Part shown: piece by piece, positions 18,613 to 27,036 of the stretch | Numbering within the stretch: the stretch's first letter is position 1 | How the letters are laid out: every line of letters starts with the position of its first letter | NCBI GenBank assembly: GCA_001604065.1 | Contig: LVAO01000004.1 | Location: 1-64,000 of the forward strand | Direction: 5' to 3' | DNA from: Clostridiales bacterium Firm_09 | GTDB lineage: Bacteria > Bacillota > Clostridia > Christensenellales > DTU072 | DNA length: 64,000 bases | Made by a program: the position numbers and the translations under genes | The notes under the pieces: model-generated | The model's input: the letters and a program-made list of their open reading frames with translations, nothing else | Databases searched by the model: none | What the model was told of the DNA's origin: nothing

Positions 18613-19731
18613 TTATTGTTCTCCCGACTCTTTGAGCGCGCGTGCGGTTTCGGCCTGACCGTCAGCACCGTCGCTGTTTTCAAGCTCACTCATCACTTCG
18701 CTGTAGGGCTTGACATCAATGCGGTAATTGGTCAGCCTTGCGGCCAGCCTTGCATTCTGTCCGTTCTTTCCGATGGCAAGCGACAGCTTGTCATCCGGAA
18801 CGACTACTTTGGCATGCTTTTCTGCTTCGTTCAGCTGCACCATGAGAACCTTCGCGGGGCTTAAGGCTCTGGCAATATATTCTGACGGATCATTGCTGTA
18901 TTGAATGATATCAACTTTTTCTCCATTCAGTTCTGCGACAATCGCATTGACACGGACCCCTTTTGCGCCGATGCATGCACCGATGGCATCCAGATTGGGA
19001 TCTTCGCTGTATACAGCCATTTTTGTGCGGTAACCGGCTTCGCGGACAATATTTTTGACTTTCACAAGATTGGAGCGCAGCTCGGGCACTTCGATGTCAA
19101 ACAGCTTCCGCACAAATCCCGCGCAGCTTCTGCTGACGACAACTTGTGAACCCTTGACGTTATTGCGGACTTTTTTCACATACACCTTGATCTTATCGTT
19201 GACCTTCAGCTTTTCTCCAAAAACCTGATCGGACAAGGACATCACGCCTTCAATCTGGCTGCCGATTATTTCTACATAGATATTGTTCGGCTCAACCCTG
19301 CGGACGATTGCCTGCATCAGCTCTCCTTCTTTATCGGTCATTTCGCTCTGAGCCTGTTCCCTCCTGGCTTCGTTGATACGCTGCATGATGACTTGTTTTG
19401 CGGTCTGGGCAGCGATGCGCGAAAGCGACTTCGGAGTAACATCTTCTCCTATCAGTTCGCCGATTTGGGCATCCGGTTTGATTTCCCTGGCTTCTTCCAA
19501 AGAAAGCTCGTTATCCTCCTGCGGTTCGCCTTCGACAACCTTATGATAGGCATAAAATTTGATGGTCGCTTTTTCTGGATTCAATTTGACAGCAATGGAA
19601 CGGCTTTCTCCGGTTTCCTTTTTGAAAGCAGTGGCAAGTCCCGCTTCTAGCGAGCTCAGAAGCATCTCTTTGTCGAGCTTCATTTCTTTTTCCATCTGAT
19701 CGAGAGCCAGGAAAAATTCTTTGTTTATCAT
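18613..19731 (-). CDS. nusA: Transcription termination/antitermination factor NusA
   Basis: Binds RNA polymerase and nascent RNA to modulate pausing and termination. An N-terminal polymerase-binding domain (about 1-125) is followed by an S1 domain (about 135-200) and two KH domains (GACIGAKGVRVNAIV and LAIGKNGQNARLAA). At 372 residues it lacks the acidic repeats of enterobacterial NusA, as expected for Firmicutes. GGAGG lies 11 bases upstream of the ATG. In Bacillus, NusA represses its own operon by stimulating termination in the leader, and a suitable hairpin is present upstream of rimP here. Confidence 0.96.
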   Translation of the reverse strand: MINKEFFLALDQMEKEMKLDKEMLLSSLEAGLATAFKKETGESRSIAVKLNPEKATIKFYAYHKVVEGEPQEDNELSLEEAREIKPDAQIGELIGEDVTPKSLSRIAAQTAKQVIMQRINEARREQAQSEMTDKEGELMQAIVRRVEPNNIYVEIIGSQIEGVMSLSDQVFGEKLKVNDKIKVYVKKVRNNVKGSQVVVSRSCAGFVRKLFDIEVPELRSNLVKVKNIVREAGYRTKMAVYSEDPNLDAIGACIGAKGVRVNAIVAELNGEKVDIIQYSNDPSEYIARALSPAKVLMVQLNEAEKHAKVVVPDDKLSLAIGKNGQNARLAARLTNYRIDVKPYSEVMSELENSDGADGQAETARALKESGEQ

Positions 19732-19815
19732 TTTTTGGGGATCCTCCGATTGAATATTTGTTTGGTCCGGCAGCCGTTTTGTGAGAAGACTGCAACGATT
19801 GCCATTGTTTATGAA

Positions 19816-20283
19816 TTATTTCAGCTTTCCGAAATCAATATAAGGGAAAAGCTTTGCCCCTTCTCGGACGAAGGTCTGTTTTGCCGTCTTGACAAGAAGA
19901 GTAAAGGTATCGCGGTCATAGCCGATCAACGTTCCGACAATCTTCTTCTTTTTGCCTTCTGAAGAATTTGTCTCGACGCAGGTATTCATCGCTCTTCGGA
20001 AGTCATCGTTCGTAATGATCGGCCTGTCTAGCCCGGGAGAAGAAACGTTTAACGAATATGCCGCGCCGTTTGTAATATCTTCGGCTTCCAGCGGAGCGTC
20101 AAGCGCCTCGCTGACTCTGACACAATCATCCAGGGTAATACCGCCTTGTTTATAGATATAGATCGTGATCGTATCGGCTTTGTTGACATATTTGCACTCT
20201 ATATCCACCACTTCGTAACCGAGCGACTCTACAATCGGCGTCAGAAGTTCTGATGCGCGCTCTTTGACTCTGTTGTAATCCAT
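19816..20283 (-). CDS. rimP: Ribosome maturation factor RimP
   Basis: Needed for 30S assembly. The protein shows ESLGYEVVDIECKY near residue 20, LDDCVRVSEALDAPLE, and the Sm-like C-terminal part with KKKKIVGTLIGYDRDTFTLLV. I start it at the ATG at 20283, which has a strong ribosome binding site GGAGGG, giving 155 residues. Upstream in-frame ATGs fall in the leader hairpin. It is the first gene of the nusA/infB operon. Confidence 0.94.
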   Translation of the reverse strand: MDYNRVKERASELLTPIVESLGYEVVDIECKYVNKADTITIYIYKQGGITLDDCVRVSEALDAPLEAEDITNGAAYSLNVSSPGLDRPIITNDDFRRAMNTCVETNSSEGKKKKIVGTLIGYDRDTFTLLVKTAKQTFVREGAKLFPYIDFGKLK

Positions 20284-20292
20284 CAACCCTCC

Positions 20293-20329
20293 AAAAACAA
20301 GTTGAGAGCGGCGGGCTGCCACTCTCAAC
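20293..20329 (-). terminator. Attenuator-like intrinsic terminator in the rimP leader
   Basis: On the minus strand GTTGAGAG (20322-20329) pairs perfectly with CTCTCAAC (20301-20308). Inner GGC/GCC pairs extend the stem, and TTGTTTTT (20293-20300) follows. The U-tract ends only two bases before the GGAGGG ribosome binding site of rimP. A terminator between the promoter and the first gene indicates attenuation; NusA-dependent autoregulation of the Bacillus nusA operon is the established parallel. Confidence 0.7.
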
Positions 20330-20353
20330 ATCGAAGACGTATTCAGTAACAAT

Positions 20354-20382
20354 ATATTAGCATAACAGGAATACTTATGCAA
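20354..20382 (-). promoter_or_regulatory. Promoter of the rimP-nusA-infB operon
   Basis: The -35 TTGCAT (20377-20382), 17 bases, and -10 TAATAT (20354-20359) with an extended TGC just before it. Transcription would start near 20347, giving a leader of about 64 bases that contains the hairpin at 20301-20329. Confidence 0.65.
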
Positions 20383-20405
20383 GCATTCTGAAAGAAATAG
20401 TTTTC

Positions 20406-20424
20406 AAAAAAGGCAAAAATTTGC
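20406..20424 (-). terminator. Weak terminator downstream of rluD
   Basis: GCAAA-TT-TTTGC (20413-20424) is followed on the minus strand by a short run of Ts (20406-20411). The stem has only five pairs, so termination is likely partial. It lies between the rluD stop and the rimP promoter. Confidence 0.35.
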
Positions 20425-20456
20425 GAGAAACAGGAAGCAGTGTCTAGAATTATTTA

Positions 20457-21371
20457 CTATTTTATTTTCCCACGCAGAAATTCAAGAGCTTTTCGGAAGA
20501 TTTCGGGAGGCTCCGCCTCAAAAACAAGACGATCGCCCGTAGAAGGATGCGTCAGCTCCAGCCGCACGGCATGAAGCAATTGCCCATGAGAATCGAATTT
20601 ATCGCAGCCTCCGTACAACGTGTCTCCCGTAACAGGATGATGGATGTAGGCGGCATGAACACGAATCTGGTGTGTCCGTCCGGTAAACAGCTCAAATTCT
20701 GCCAAGGTATGGCTTCCGAACCGCTCCAGAACTTTATATGCCGTTTTTGCATGGCGACCGCCTTCCATTACCGCCATTTTTTTGCGATCTTTGGGCGAAC
20801 GGTCGATGGGCTGCTCAACGATGCCGCAATCCTCTTTGATGTTGCCGTCAAGAATTGCCCAATAATAACGTTTTGCGCTTTTTTCTGCAATCTGCTTTGC
20901 AAGACTGTTATGCGCGGCATCGTTTTTTGCAATCACAATCAAACCCGAAGTGTCTTTATCCAACCTGTGCACGATTCCGGGGCGAATCACTCCGTTAATG
21001 GAAGAAAGATCTTTTATATGATACAGCGCTGCATTGACAAGCGTGCCGTTCGGAGAACCGGGCGCCGGGTGGGTTACCATGCCGCGCGCTTTATTGATGA
21101 CGGCAATATCGTTGTCCTGATAGAGGATATCGATGAGAAGATTTTCGGGCCGTGCTTCCAGCACCTGTGGCTCACCCGAATCAATTTGCACGCTTTCGCC
21201 GCCTTTCAAAAAGAAACCTGCTTTGGTAACCGTCGCACCGTCAACCATGACGGCACCTTCTTGGATGAGATTCCTGATTCGCGAACGTGTTAAATCTTCG
21301 ATTTCACTTGACAAAAAAACATCCAGGCGCAAGGCTGCGTCTTCTGGTGACGCTTGAAGAAAATACTTCAT
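20457..21371 (-). CDS. rluD: RluA/RluD-family 23S rRNA pseudouridine synthase
   Basis: An N-terminal S4 RNA-binding domain (about 14-75) precedes the catalytic domain with the motif HRLDKDTSGL, whose Asp is the nucleophile, and the later GRTHQIRVH motif. At 304 residues it fits the YlyB/RluD group, which lies next to lspA in many Firmicutes; the exact rRNA target is not determinable from sequence. The ATG overlaps the lspA stop by four bases (ATGA). Confidence 0.9.
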   Translation of the reverse strand: MKYFLQASPEDAALRLDVFLSSEIEDLTRSRIRNLIQEGAVMVDGATVTKAGFFLKGGESVQIDSGEPQVLEARPENLLIDILYQDNDIAVINKARGMVTHPAPGSPNGTLVNAALYHIKDLSSINGVIRPGIVHRLDKDTSGLIVIAKNDAAHNSLAKQIAEKSAKRYYWAILDGNIKEDCGIVEQPIDRSPKDRKKMAVMEGGRHAKTAYKVLERFGSHTLAEFELFTGRTHQIRVHAAYIHHPVTGDTLYGGCDKFDSHGQLLHAVRLELTHPSTGDRLVFEAEPPEIFRKALEFLRGKIK

Positions 21372-21973
21372 TTTATGCGGGTTTCCGAAGGTTTTTTCTC
21401 CTCCGGCCTATAATAGAATATTACGTAAATAAGTATCAGGACAACTCCCACCGTCAGCCCGGAATCCGCCACGTTAAAAACGGCAAAATTGATCAGTTCA
21501 AAATAAATGAAATCCCGTACATACCCCAAAGTAAACCGGTCTATAAGATTCCCGATGCCTCCGGCAATAAGAATCACCAGTCCCACGCGAAGCCATCCGT
21601 TACGGTTTTTGAGCGAAAAAATCATAAAAACCGCCACAAAAAACAGCGTAACAACCGAAACGACAGACAATATGTCGGTATGTCCTTGAAAAATCCCGAA
21701 AGAAGCCCCCGTATTCTGTACCGGTGTCAGACGCAGCACTTCCTTTATAATGATGATATCTTTGCCGGATGCCACCATTCCGCCGTATACATAACGCTTG
21801 GTGAGCAGATCCGCAGCGAGAAACAACAAAATAAAAGCAACTTCGATGCCAAGGTAGCCGAATGCCTTTTGAAGCGACAATCCTTCAAATTGCCTTTTGA
21901 CAAAAACCCCGCAATCGGATATTATTTTGGATACAGCCTTACGTTTCATAAAAACAGTATACAATATTGCCAT
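21368..21973 (-). CDS. lspA: Lipoprotein signal peptidase (signal peptidase II)
   Basis: Membrane aspartyl protease that removes lipoprotein signal peptides. Four membrane segments lie at about 42-60, 98-118, 126-146 and 167-187. The catalytic aspartates are in GNLIDR and FNVADS, and the NTGASFG motif is present. At 201 residues it has a longer N-terminus than usual. The start is uncertain: the ATG at 21973 has only a weak ACGG upstream, and a second ATG at 21949 has none. Its substrates would include the large lipoproteins and ApbE encoded in this window. Confidence 0.93.
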   Translation of the reverse strand: MAILYTVFMKRKAVSKIISDCGVFVKRQFEGLSLQKAFGYLGIEVAFILLFLAADLLTKRYVYGGMVASGKDIIIIKEVLRLTPVQNTGASFGIFQGHTDILSVVSVVTLFFVAVFMIFSLKNRNGWLRVGLVILIAGGIGNLIDRFTLGYVRDFIYFELINFAVFNVADSGLTVGVVLILIYVIFYYRPEEKKPSETRIK

Positions 21974-21991
21974 CCGTCAAATCAAGGCATT

Positions 21992-23020
21992 TTAATTAGG
22001 AAGCATCCAATCCACATAAATCCCGTAACCTCTCGTCGGATCATTGATAAAAACATGGGTTACGGCACCAATCAGTCTTCCGTTCTGGACAATCGGAGAT
22101 CCGCTCATACCCTGGCATATTCCGCCGGTTTTTTCCAGCAGAACAGGATCGGTCACATGGATCACCATGCTTTTATCTTCGGCGATATTCTGATGAACCG
22201 CTTTGACAATCTCTATTTCGAATTTCTGAGGCTCCGTACCGTCGATTGTCGTATAAATGTATGCGGCACCCTGCCGGACAGTGTCCCGGCTTCCCAGCGC
22301 GATAAGCGGACGTTTATCGAATAAAGCATCCTCGGATATGCCGAAAACACCGGAAAATATATTTTTTTCCAGCGTACCGCATATGGGATCCATGCGTCTG
22401 AAAGTACCCCGGAGTTCTCCGGCCTTGCCCGCCTCTCCTTTTACAATGCCCACAATGCGCGCGTCATATAAATAACCTTTATTATAATAGGACTTCCCTT
22501 TGGAAAACTCATCGAATATCGGATGCCCCAATCCTCCGAAACGTTTGTTGTCCGCACGCACATAGGTGAGAGTACCGATACCCGCTATTTCATTTTTTAC
22601 AATAATCCCCAACTTTTTCTTGTTTTCCAGTATATCAACCAACGGTCTGACCATTACTTCCGATTCGACGCCATCCCGCCTTATTACCAGTCTGACATTA
22701 TCCTCTTTACAAGAGTTGACGATTCTTCCCACATCCTCTGTCGAATCCACCTGATATCCGTTTATGCTTATCAACAAATCTCCCGGCTGAATAAGCTCCG
22801 TACCTTCGGCTTTCTTTGTGCCTTCGCGGGTAATAATCAGCCTTGTTTCCGTAATAATAAGGTGATCGCTTGCGGCGACCAAACCGATAGGCGTACCGCC
22901 GAGATATACTGAATCCAGATTGCCGTATGCTTCCGCAAACCCGACACTCTGCAAGACAGGCAAAAAAAACAGAACACTTGCCAAAAGCAGCAGCAACAGA
23001 ACCTTATACGTTTTTCGCAT
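21992..23020 (-). CDS. spoIVB: SpoIVB serine peptidase
   Basis: S55-family PDZ protease made in the forespore that triggers pro-sigma-K processing in the mother cell. A signal anchor (about 5-28) is followed by a PDZ domain (about 75-140) and the peptidase region with GGLGHPIFD (His) and CQGMSGSPIV (Ser). At 342 residues it is shorter than the Bacillus protein. The start has the ribosome binding site AAGGCGG. A sigma-G-like promoter and a hairpin overlapping the ribosome binding site lie upstream. The usual downstream gene spo0A is missing; lspA follows instead. Confidence 0.93.
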   Translation of the reverse strand: MRKTYKVLLLLLLASVLFFLPVLQSVGFAEAYGNLDSVYLGGTPIGLVAASDHLIITETRLIITREGTKKAEGTELIQPGDLLISINGYQVDSTEDVGRIVNSCKEDNVRLVIRRDGVESEVMVRPLVDILENKKKLGIIVKNEIAGIGTLTYVRADNKRFGGLGHPIFDEFSKGKSYYNKGYLYDARIVGIVKGEAGKAGELRGTFRRMDPICGTLEKNIFSGVFGISEDALFDKRPLIALGSRDTVRQGAAYIYTTIDGTEPQKFEIEIVKAVHQNIAEDKSMVIHVTDPVLLEKTGGICQGMSGSPIVQNGRLIGAVTHVFINDPTRGYGIYVDWMLPN

Positions 23021-23032
23021 GAAACAACACCG

Positions 23033-23058
23033 CCTTTCAACAATTAGTTTTTGAAAGG
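23033..23058 (-). promoter_or_regulatory. Hairpin overlapping the spoIVB ribosome binding site
   Basis: CCTTTCAA and TTGAAAGG form a perfect eight-base inverted repeat around a ten-base loop. The downstream arm contains the first part of the GAAAGGCGG ribosome binding site, so folding of the mRNA could reduce initiation at spoIVB. No T-run follows, so it is not a terminator. Confidence 0.45.
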
Positions 23059-23078
23059 AATGTATATTTATCGAAGAT

Positions 23079-23108
23079 TTGAATGACAGCTTTTGGAATA
23101 TAGTATTC
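23079..23108 (-). promoter_or_regulatory. Sigma-G-like promoter of spoIVB
   Basis: The -35 GAATA (23104-23108), 18 bases, and -10 CATTCAA (23079-23085) fit the sigma-G pattern gHATR-N17/18-CATNNTA well. In Bacillus spoIVB is transcribed by forespore sigma factors F and G, so the match agrees with the gene it precedes. Confidence 0.55.
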
Positions 23109-23131
23109 TAAATTAAGGTATTTTTGTAATA

Positions 23132-24844
23132 CTATGAAAGTTTTTGCGATTTCTTATATGCATCGGCCCATTTTTTCATTTCTTTTGCGTTTTCTAAGCC
23201 GCTTTCACTCTTTTCGATTGAGCCTGCAAGCCGCATGATCTCTTTCAGTGAGGCCTCTTCGTCCAACGCTTCGACAGAAGTCAGAGTCTTGCCGCCAATC
23301 ACGTTTTTTTCAATCAGATAATGGGTATCGGCCATGGACGCCAATTGCGGGAGATGCGTCACCGCCAAAACCTGCCGCGTTTTTGCAATGTTATATAGCT
23401 TGCATGCCACCACTTTTGCAATTCTGCCGCTGATACCGCTGTCGATTTCGTCAAAAACCAGCGTATCAATATCCTCCAGTTCTGCTGTAATATTCTTTAA
23501 ACCGAGCATAAATCGGCTCATTTCACCGCCGGATGCGATTTTTGAAAGAGGTCTGAGCGGTTCGCCTTTATTGGGGCTGATCATAAAGCGTACGGCATCC
23601 GCTCCGTTCTCATGCAAATGCGAAGAGAATGTTTCATCTTCTGCGGGATAATCAAAGTCAACGGCAAAGGTGCTTTCTGCCATACCGAGGTCCGTCAGAT
23701 TTTTTATGATTGCGGCCGAAAATGCCGCGGCATCTTCGGATCTTACGGCATGAAGTTCTTTTGCCAGCTTTACGGCAATGCTTTTTTGAATTTCTATTTT
23801 TTCCTTAAGCATCCCGATACGTTCTGCGGCACTCCGAAGAACGGCAAGTTCTGAAGAAGCTTTTTCTGCGTACGTCTCGATTTCTTCGACGGTCGATCCG
23901 AAGCGGCGTTTCAGTTTTCGTATTTCTTCGATGCGTTTTTCGATTGTTTCCATTTTTGAAGGATCAAAAGCGCTGTTTTCCAGCTCTCTTTTTAATGTAT
24001 CCGAAATATCGGCGAGTTCTATTTTTGCGCTTTCGAGCCTGCCGGACAAATCTGCATAACTATCGTCATAGGAAGCTATTGCGTTCAGTTCTTTTATGGC
24101 CGAATGAAGAGAAGGATTTGCTCCAAAACCGCCGTTATCGCCGTCCAGCAATGCGACAGCCGCGCTCAGACCATTCAGAACTTTTTGTGAGTTATAAAAC
24201 TTTGCCCGTTCTTTGATAAGTGATTCTTCTTCGCCTTCCCGAAGATTCGCCTTTTTGATTTCGTCAAGCTGGAATTCCAGAATATCTATTTTCCTGTCGC
24301 GTTCTGCCGCATCCGGAAAGGCGGAAAGCTCCCGTTCGGCCTCCTTCAATTCGGCAAAGCTTTGACGGTATTTTTCTTTCAGAATGGATGTTCTGTGGGA
24401 AAAATTGTCCAATATTCTGATATGGTTCGATTCGTTAAGAAGCGCCTGATTTTCATGCTGAGAGTGGATATCGACCAGCAGCGACATCATATTCTTCAAA
24501 AAAGAAAGATTGACCAGAACACCGTTGACACGGCAGTCTCCCCTGCCGTTCTCGTTCATGGTTCGGCGGACAATGATTGTATCTTCTTCTTGGATACCGT
24601 TCTCAAGAAGCAGCTGTGAAAGTCCGGGATTATGGACAGAAAATACAGCTTGCACGCTTGCCGTCGATTCGCCATGACGGATCAGCCCTCTGTCCGCGCG
24701 GTCGCCAAGGACAAAGTTGAGACTGTCGATGATTATCGATTTGCCCGCACCCGTTTCTCCCGACAGGATATTGAGTCCGGGACCAAATTCCAGACTCAAT
24801 TCACTGATAAGAGCGATATTTTTAATATGAAGGGAAAGCAGCAT
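23132..24844 (-). CDS. recN: DNA repair protein RecN
   Basis: SMC-like ATPase acting early in double-strand break repair. The Walker A LSGETGAGKS lies at about 28-37. Two coiled-coil arms (about 150-230 and 290-380) flank the hinge region. The C-terminal half has the signature around LRPLSKIASGGEMSR and Walker B TLVFDEIDSGISG. At 570 residues it is of normal size. It starts one base after the argR stop. Confidence 0.96.
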   Translation of the reverse strand: MLLSLHIKNIALISELSLEFGPGLNILSGETGAGKSIIIDSLNFVLGDRADRGLIRHGESTASVQAVFSVHNPGLSQLLLENGIQEEDTIIVRRTMNENGRGDCRVNGVLVNLSFLKNMMSLLVDIHSQHENQALLNESNHIRILDNFSHRTSILKEKYRQSFAELKEAERELSAFPDAAERDRKIDILEFQLDEIKKANLREGEEESLIKERAKFYNSQKVLNGLSAAVALLDGDNGGFGANPSLHSAIKELNAIASYDDSYADLSGRLESAKIELADISDTLKRELENSAFDPSKMETIEKRIEEIRKLKRRFGSTVEEIETYAEKASSELAVLRSAAERIGMLKEKIEIQKSIAVKLAKELHAVRSEDAAAFSAAIIKNLTDLGMAESTFAVDFDYPAEDETFSSHLHENGADAVRFMISPNKGEPLRPLSKIASGGEMSRFMLGLKNITAELEDIDTLVFDEIDSGISGRIAKVVACKLYNIAKTRQVLAVTHLPQLASMADTHYLIEKNVIGGKTLTSVEALDEEASLKEIMRLAGSIEKSESGLENAKEMKKWADAYKKSQKLS

Positions 24845-24845
24845 A

Positions 24846-25289
24846 TCAGTCCATCAGCGCCTTGAATTGTGCAATGATTTCGGGCACTTTTTTTTCATCT
24901 CTGCAAATAACCAAAAACGTATCATCCCCTGCGATTGTACCGACGATATCGGGAATTGCTATCTCATCCACAAGCGCGCTTGCGGCATTTGCTCCGCCCG
25001 ATATTGTTTTAATCACTATAAAATTATTGACATAATCGATATTGACTACAGACTGGTGAAAGATGGTTTTCAGTTTCATCAGCTTGGGATACAGCGGCTT
25101 GATATAATGGGCTCTGGCCTTGCCTCCGGTTTCTTTGACCAACCCCAATTCTTTGATATCACGTGATATCGTAGCTTGCGTCACCTTGAAGCCGCAAAGA
25201 TTGAGCGCTTCCATAAGTTCATGCTGTGTTTCGATATCCCGGGAAGCGATAATTTCCAAAAGCTTTGTTTGTCTGAGTTCCCTGGTCAT
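24846..25289 (-). CDS. argR: Arginine repressor ArgR/AhrC
   Basis: Hexameric arginine-dependent regulator. The winged helix occupies about 1-70 with the recognition segment QATISRDIKELG. The C-terminal oligomerisation and arginine-binding domain has GTIAGDDTFLVI. Of two nearby in-frame ATGs, the second (25289) is seven bases from GGAGG while the first is one base away, so I start at 25289 (147 residues). No arginine genes are adjacent; the position before recN is the standard Firmicutes arrangement. Confidence 0.93.
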   Translation of the reverse strand: MTRELRQTKLLEIIASRDIETQHELMEALNLCGFKVTQATISRDIKELGLVKETGGKARAHYIKPLYPKLMKLKTIFHQSVVNIDYVNNFIVIKTISGGANAASALVDEIAIPDIVGTIAGDDTFLVICRDEKKVPEIIAQFKALMD

Positions 25290-25305
25290 ATGCATACCTC
25301 CATAA

Positions 25306-26142
25306 TCAGTTCAGCGAATTCATTTTCGCCAGCAGTTTTGTATAATAATCGTATCTCTTGAAACGAATGAATTCGGCAGTCAAATCCGAGCGGCGCACAC
25401 GTATGACGCCTCCCTCCGGCACCGGACAAACATCTTCACCGTCTATATTGAGATTGGCATAATCTTCGGTACCGATGAGTTCTAAGGATACCTCACTCTC
25501 ATCCGAAACGATATAGGAACGATTGTTCAGGCCATGAGCGCAAATGGGACTGATGACCATTGCTTTTACTTCCGGTGCGACGACCGGACCGCCTGCGGAT
25601 AAAGAATAAGCGGTAGAACCGGTCGGCGTGCTGACAATCAGACCGTCCGCTTTATAATGATTGAGGATGCTGCCGTTGACGCTGACCCGGAACTTCAGCA
25701 GTTTGGTATGCGGCCCTCTTGCGAGGACGGCTTCGTTGAGTGCATGATAGGTATCTCCTCTGTAGCAGATTTCAAGCAGCGCGCGAGGTTCTGTTTTGTA
25801 TTCGCCTTTTTCAAGCTGTCCTATGGCAGAAAGAAGTTCCTGGATATTGTCAAATTCGGACAGAAACCCGAGATTGCCGAGGTTTACTGCCAAAATGCGT
25901 GCGCCTTTGCGGGCGCAGGTTTCTGCGATATGCAAAACGGTTCCGTCACCGCCGAAAACCGCAATGATTTCGGCTTTGGAAGCCATCTCTTCCTTTGTAC
26001 AGAGAGGCGCGTCGATTCCACAGGCCTGCATCTTTTTGGATATTAAAACCTGATGCCCTCTCTTTTTCAATGCATCGGCAAAAGTTTTTGCCGCGGCTCC
26101 GCCGATGTCACGTTCTAAATTGGAATAAATACCGATTTTCAT
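25306..26142 (-). CDS. nadK: NAD kinase
   Basis: Makes NADP from NAD. The signatures are GGDGTVLH (about 66-73), NLGNLGFLSEFD (about 85-96) and the glycine-rich STPTGSTAYSLSAGGP. The length of 278 residues is typical. The ATG has AAAGG upstream and lies about 20 bases downstream of a near-consensus promoter, so this gene begins a nadK-argR-recN transcript. Confidence 0.95.
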   Translation of the reverse strand: MKIGIYSNLERDIGGAAAKTFADALKKRGHQVLISKKMQACGIDAPLCTKEEMASKAEIIAVFGGDGTVLHIAETCARKGARILAVNLGNLGFLSEFDNIQELLSAIGQLEKGEYKTEPRALLEICYRGDTYHALNEAVLARGPHTKLLKFRVSVNGSILNHYKADGLIVSTPTGSTAYSLSAGGPVVAPEVKAMVISPICAHGLNNRSYIVSDESEVSLELIGTEDYANLNIDGEDVCPVPEGGVIRVRRSDLTAEFIRFKRYDYYTKLLAKMNSLN

Positions 26143-26162
26143 AAGTTACCTTTCAAGGCTAT

Positions 26163-26191
26163 ATTATACAGCATAATTCATGGCAATTCAA
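26163..26191 (-). promoter_or_regulatory. Promoter of nadK-argR-recN
   Basis: The -35 TTGAAT (26186-26191), 17 bases, and a perfect -10 TATAAT (26163-26168). It lies in the 159-base gap between tlyA and nadK. The rest of that gap holds only a long-looped inverted repeat near 26274-26312, with no convincing terminator. Confidence 0.75.
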
Positions 26192-26301
26192 TAAGACAAA
26201 TGTATATTATCGTCGACATGCGCATAAAACAATGCCCGGATCCCGACGAAAATGCTGTCCTCTTTTCGGATTGCAAAACAAATGGACCGAACCACCGAAA
26301 A

Positions 26302-27036
26302 CTATTGCAGCGCCATGCAATGGATAAAATATTCCTGATTCTTTTCCGCAAAGGGGTGCGGCGCTTTGATTGTGCCCGATACGGACAATCCCAGGTCTGT
26401 GCAGAACGTCTGGATCTCCTTTACGATGCGTTCCCCTGACGATTTATTCAGAAGTATCCCCTCCTTATTCAGAGCGGCTTTCCCGACTTCAAATTGTGGT
26501 TTGATAAGCGCAACGATGGAAGTCAGCGGTTTGACAAACTGCATTACGGCAGGTAAAATCAATTTGAGCGAAATAAACGACACATCGATCACAATCAGGT
26601 CTGCCTTTATCCCGATGTCCTCAAACGGGAGATAGCGCGCGTTCCGTTTATCCCGTATGACGACACGGGGATCGCATTGAAGATGCGGGGGAAGGGCGCA
26701 CGCACCCACATCAACCGCAAATACTTTCGCAATGCCTCTGCGAAGCAGAACATCCGTGAAACCGCCGTTGCTTGCACCGATATCGATGGCTGTTTTGCCT
26801 TCGCACGAAATATGAAATTGCTCCAATGCGTCATTGAGCTTGATGCCTCCCAAAGAAGCAAAATCGTCGCCTGCCGCGATTTCCACCTTCGTGCCGGGCA
26901 TGACAAGCTGAGATACTCTGGCCGCCGGTTTGCCGTCCAGAGTTACTTTGCCCAGCTTGACAAGGTTTGCCGCATGGGTTCTGGAGCGGGCATATCCATT
27001 CTGAAATAAAAACAAATCCAGCCGGACACCGCTCAT
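26302..27036 (-). CDS. tlyA: TlyA-family rRNA 2'-O-methyltransferase
   Basis: An S4 RNA-binding domain (about 1-65) is fused to an FtsJ-like methyltransferase (about 70-240). The SAM-binding region reads AIDIGASNGGFTDVLL, and KADLIVIDVSFISL follows. TlyA proteins 2'-O-methylate 16S and/or 23S rRNA; older annotations call them hemolysins. At 244 residues it is slightly short. The ATG overlaps the oapA stop by four bases, so translation is probably coupled. Confidence 0.92.
   Translation of the reverse strand: MSGVRLDLFLFQNGYARSRTHAANLVKLGKVTLDGKPAARVSQLVMPGTKVEIAAGDDFASLGGIKLNDALEQFHISCEGKTAIDIGASNGGFTDVLLRRGIAKVFAVDVGACALPPHLQCDPRVVIRDKRNARYLPFEDIGIKADLIVIDVSFISLKLILPAVMQFVKPLTSIVALIKPQFEVGKAALNKEGILLNKSSGERIVKEIQTFCTDLGLSVSGTIKAPHPFAEKNQEYFIHCMALQ

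Noticed and set aside
21956-21985. Promoter TTGATT-N18-TATACT inside the start of lspA
   Set aside because: It would place the transcription start on or after the first ATG, leaving a leaderless mRNA. Chance similarity is as likely.
26274-26312. TTTTCGG/CCGAAAA inverted repeat after tlyA as a terminator
   Set aside because: The loop is about 26 bases and no T-run follows, so termination is unlikely.
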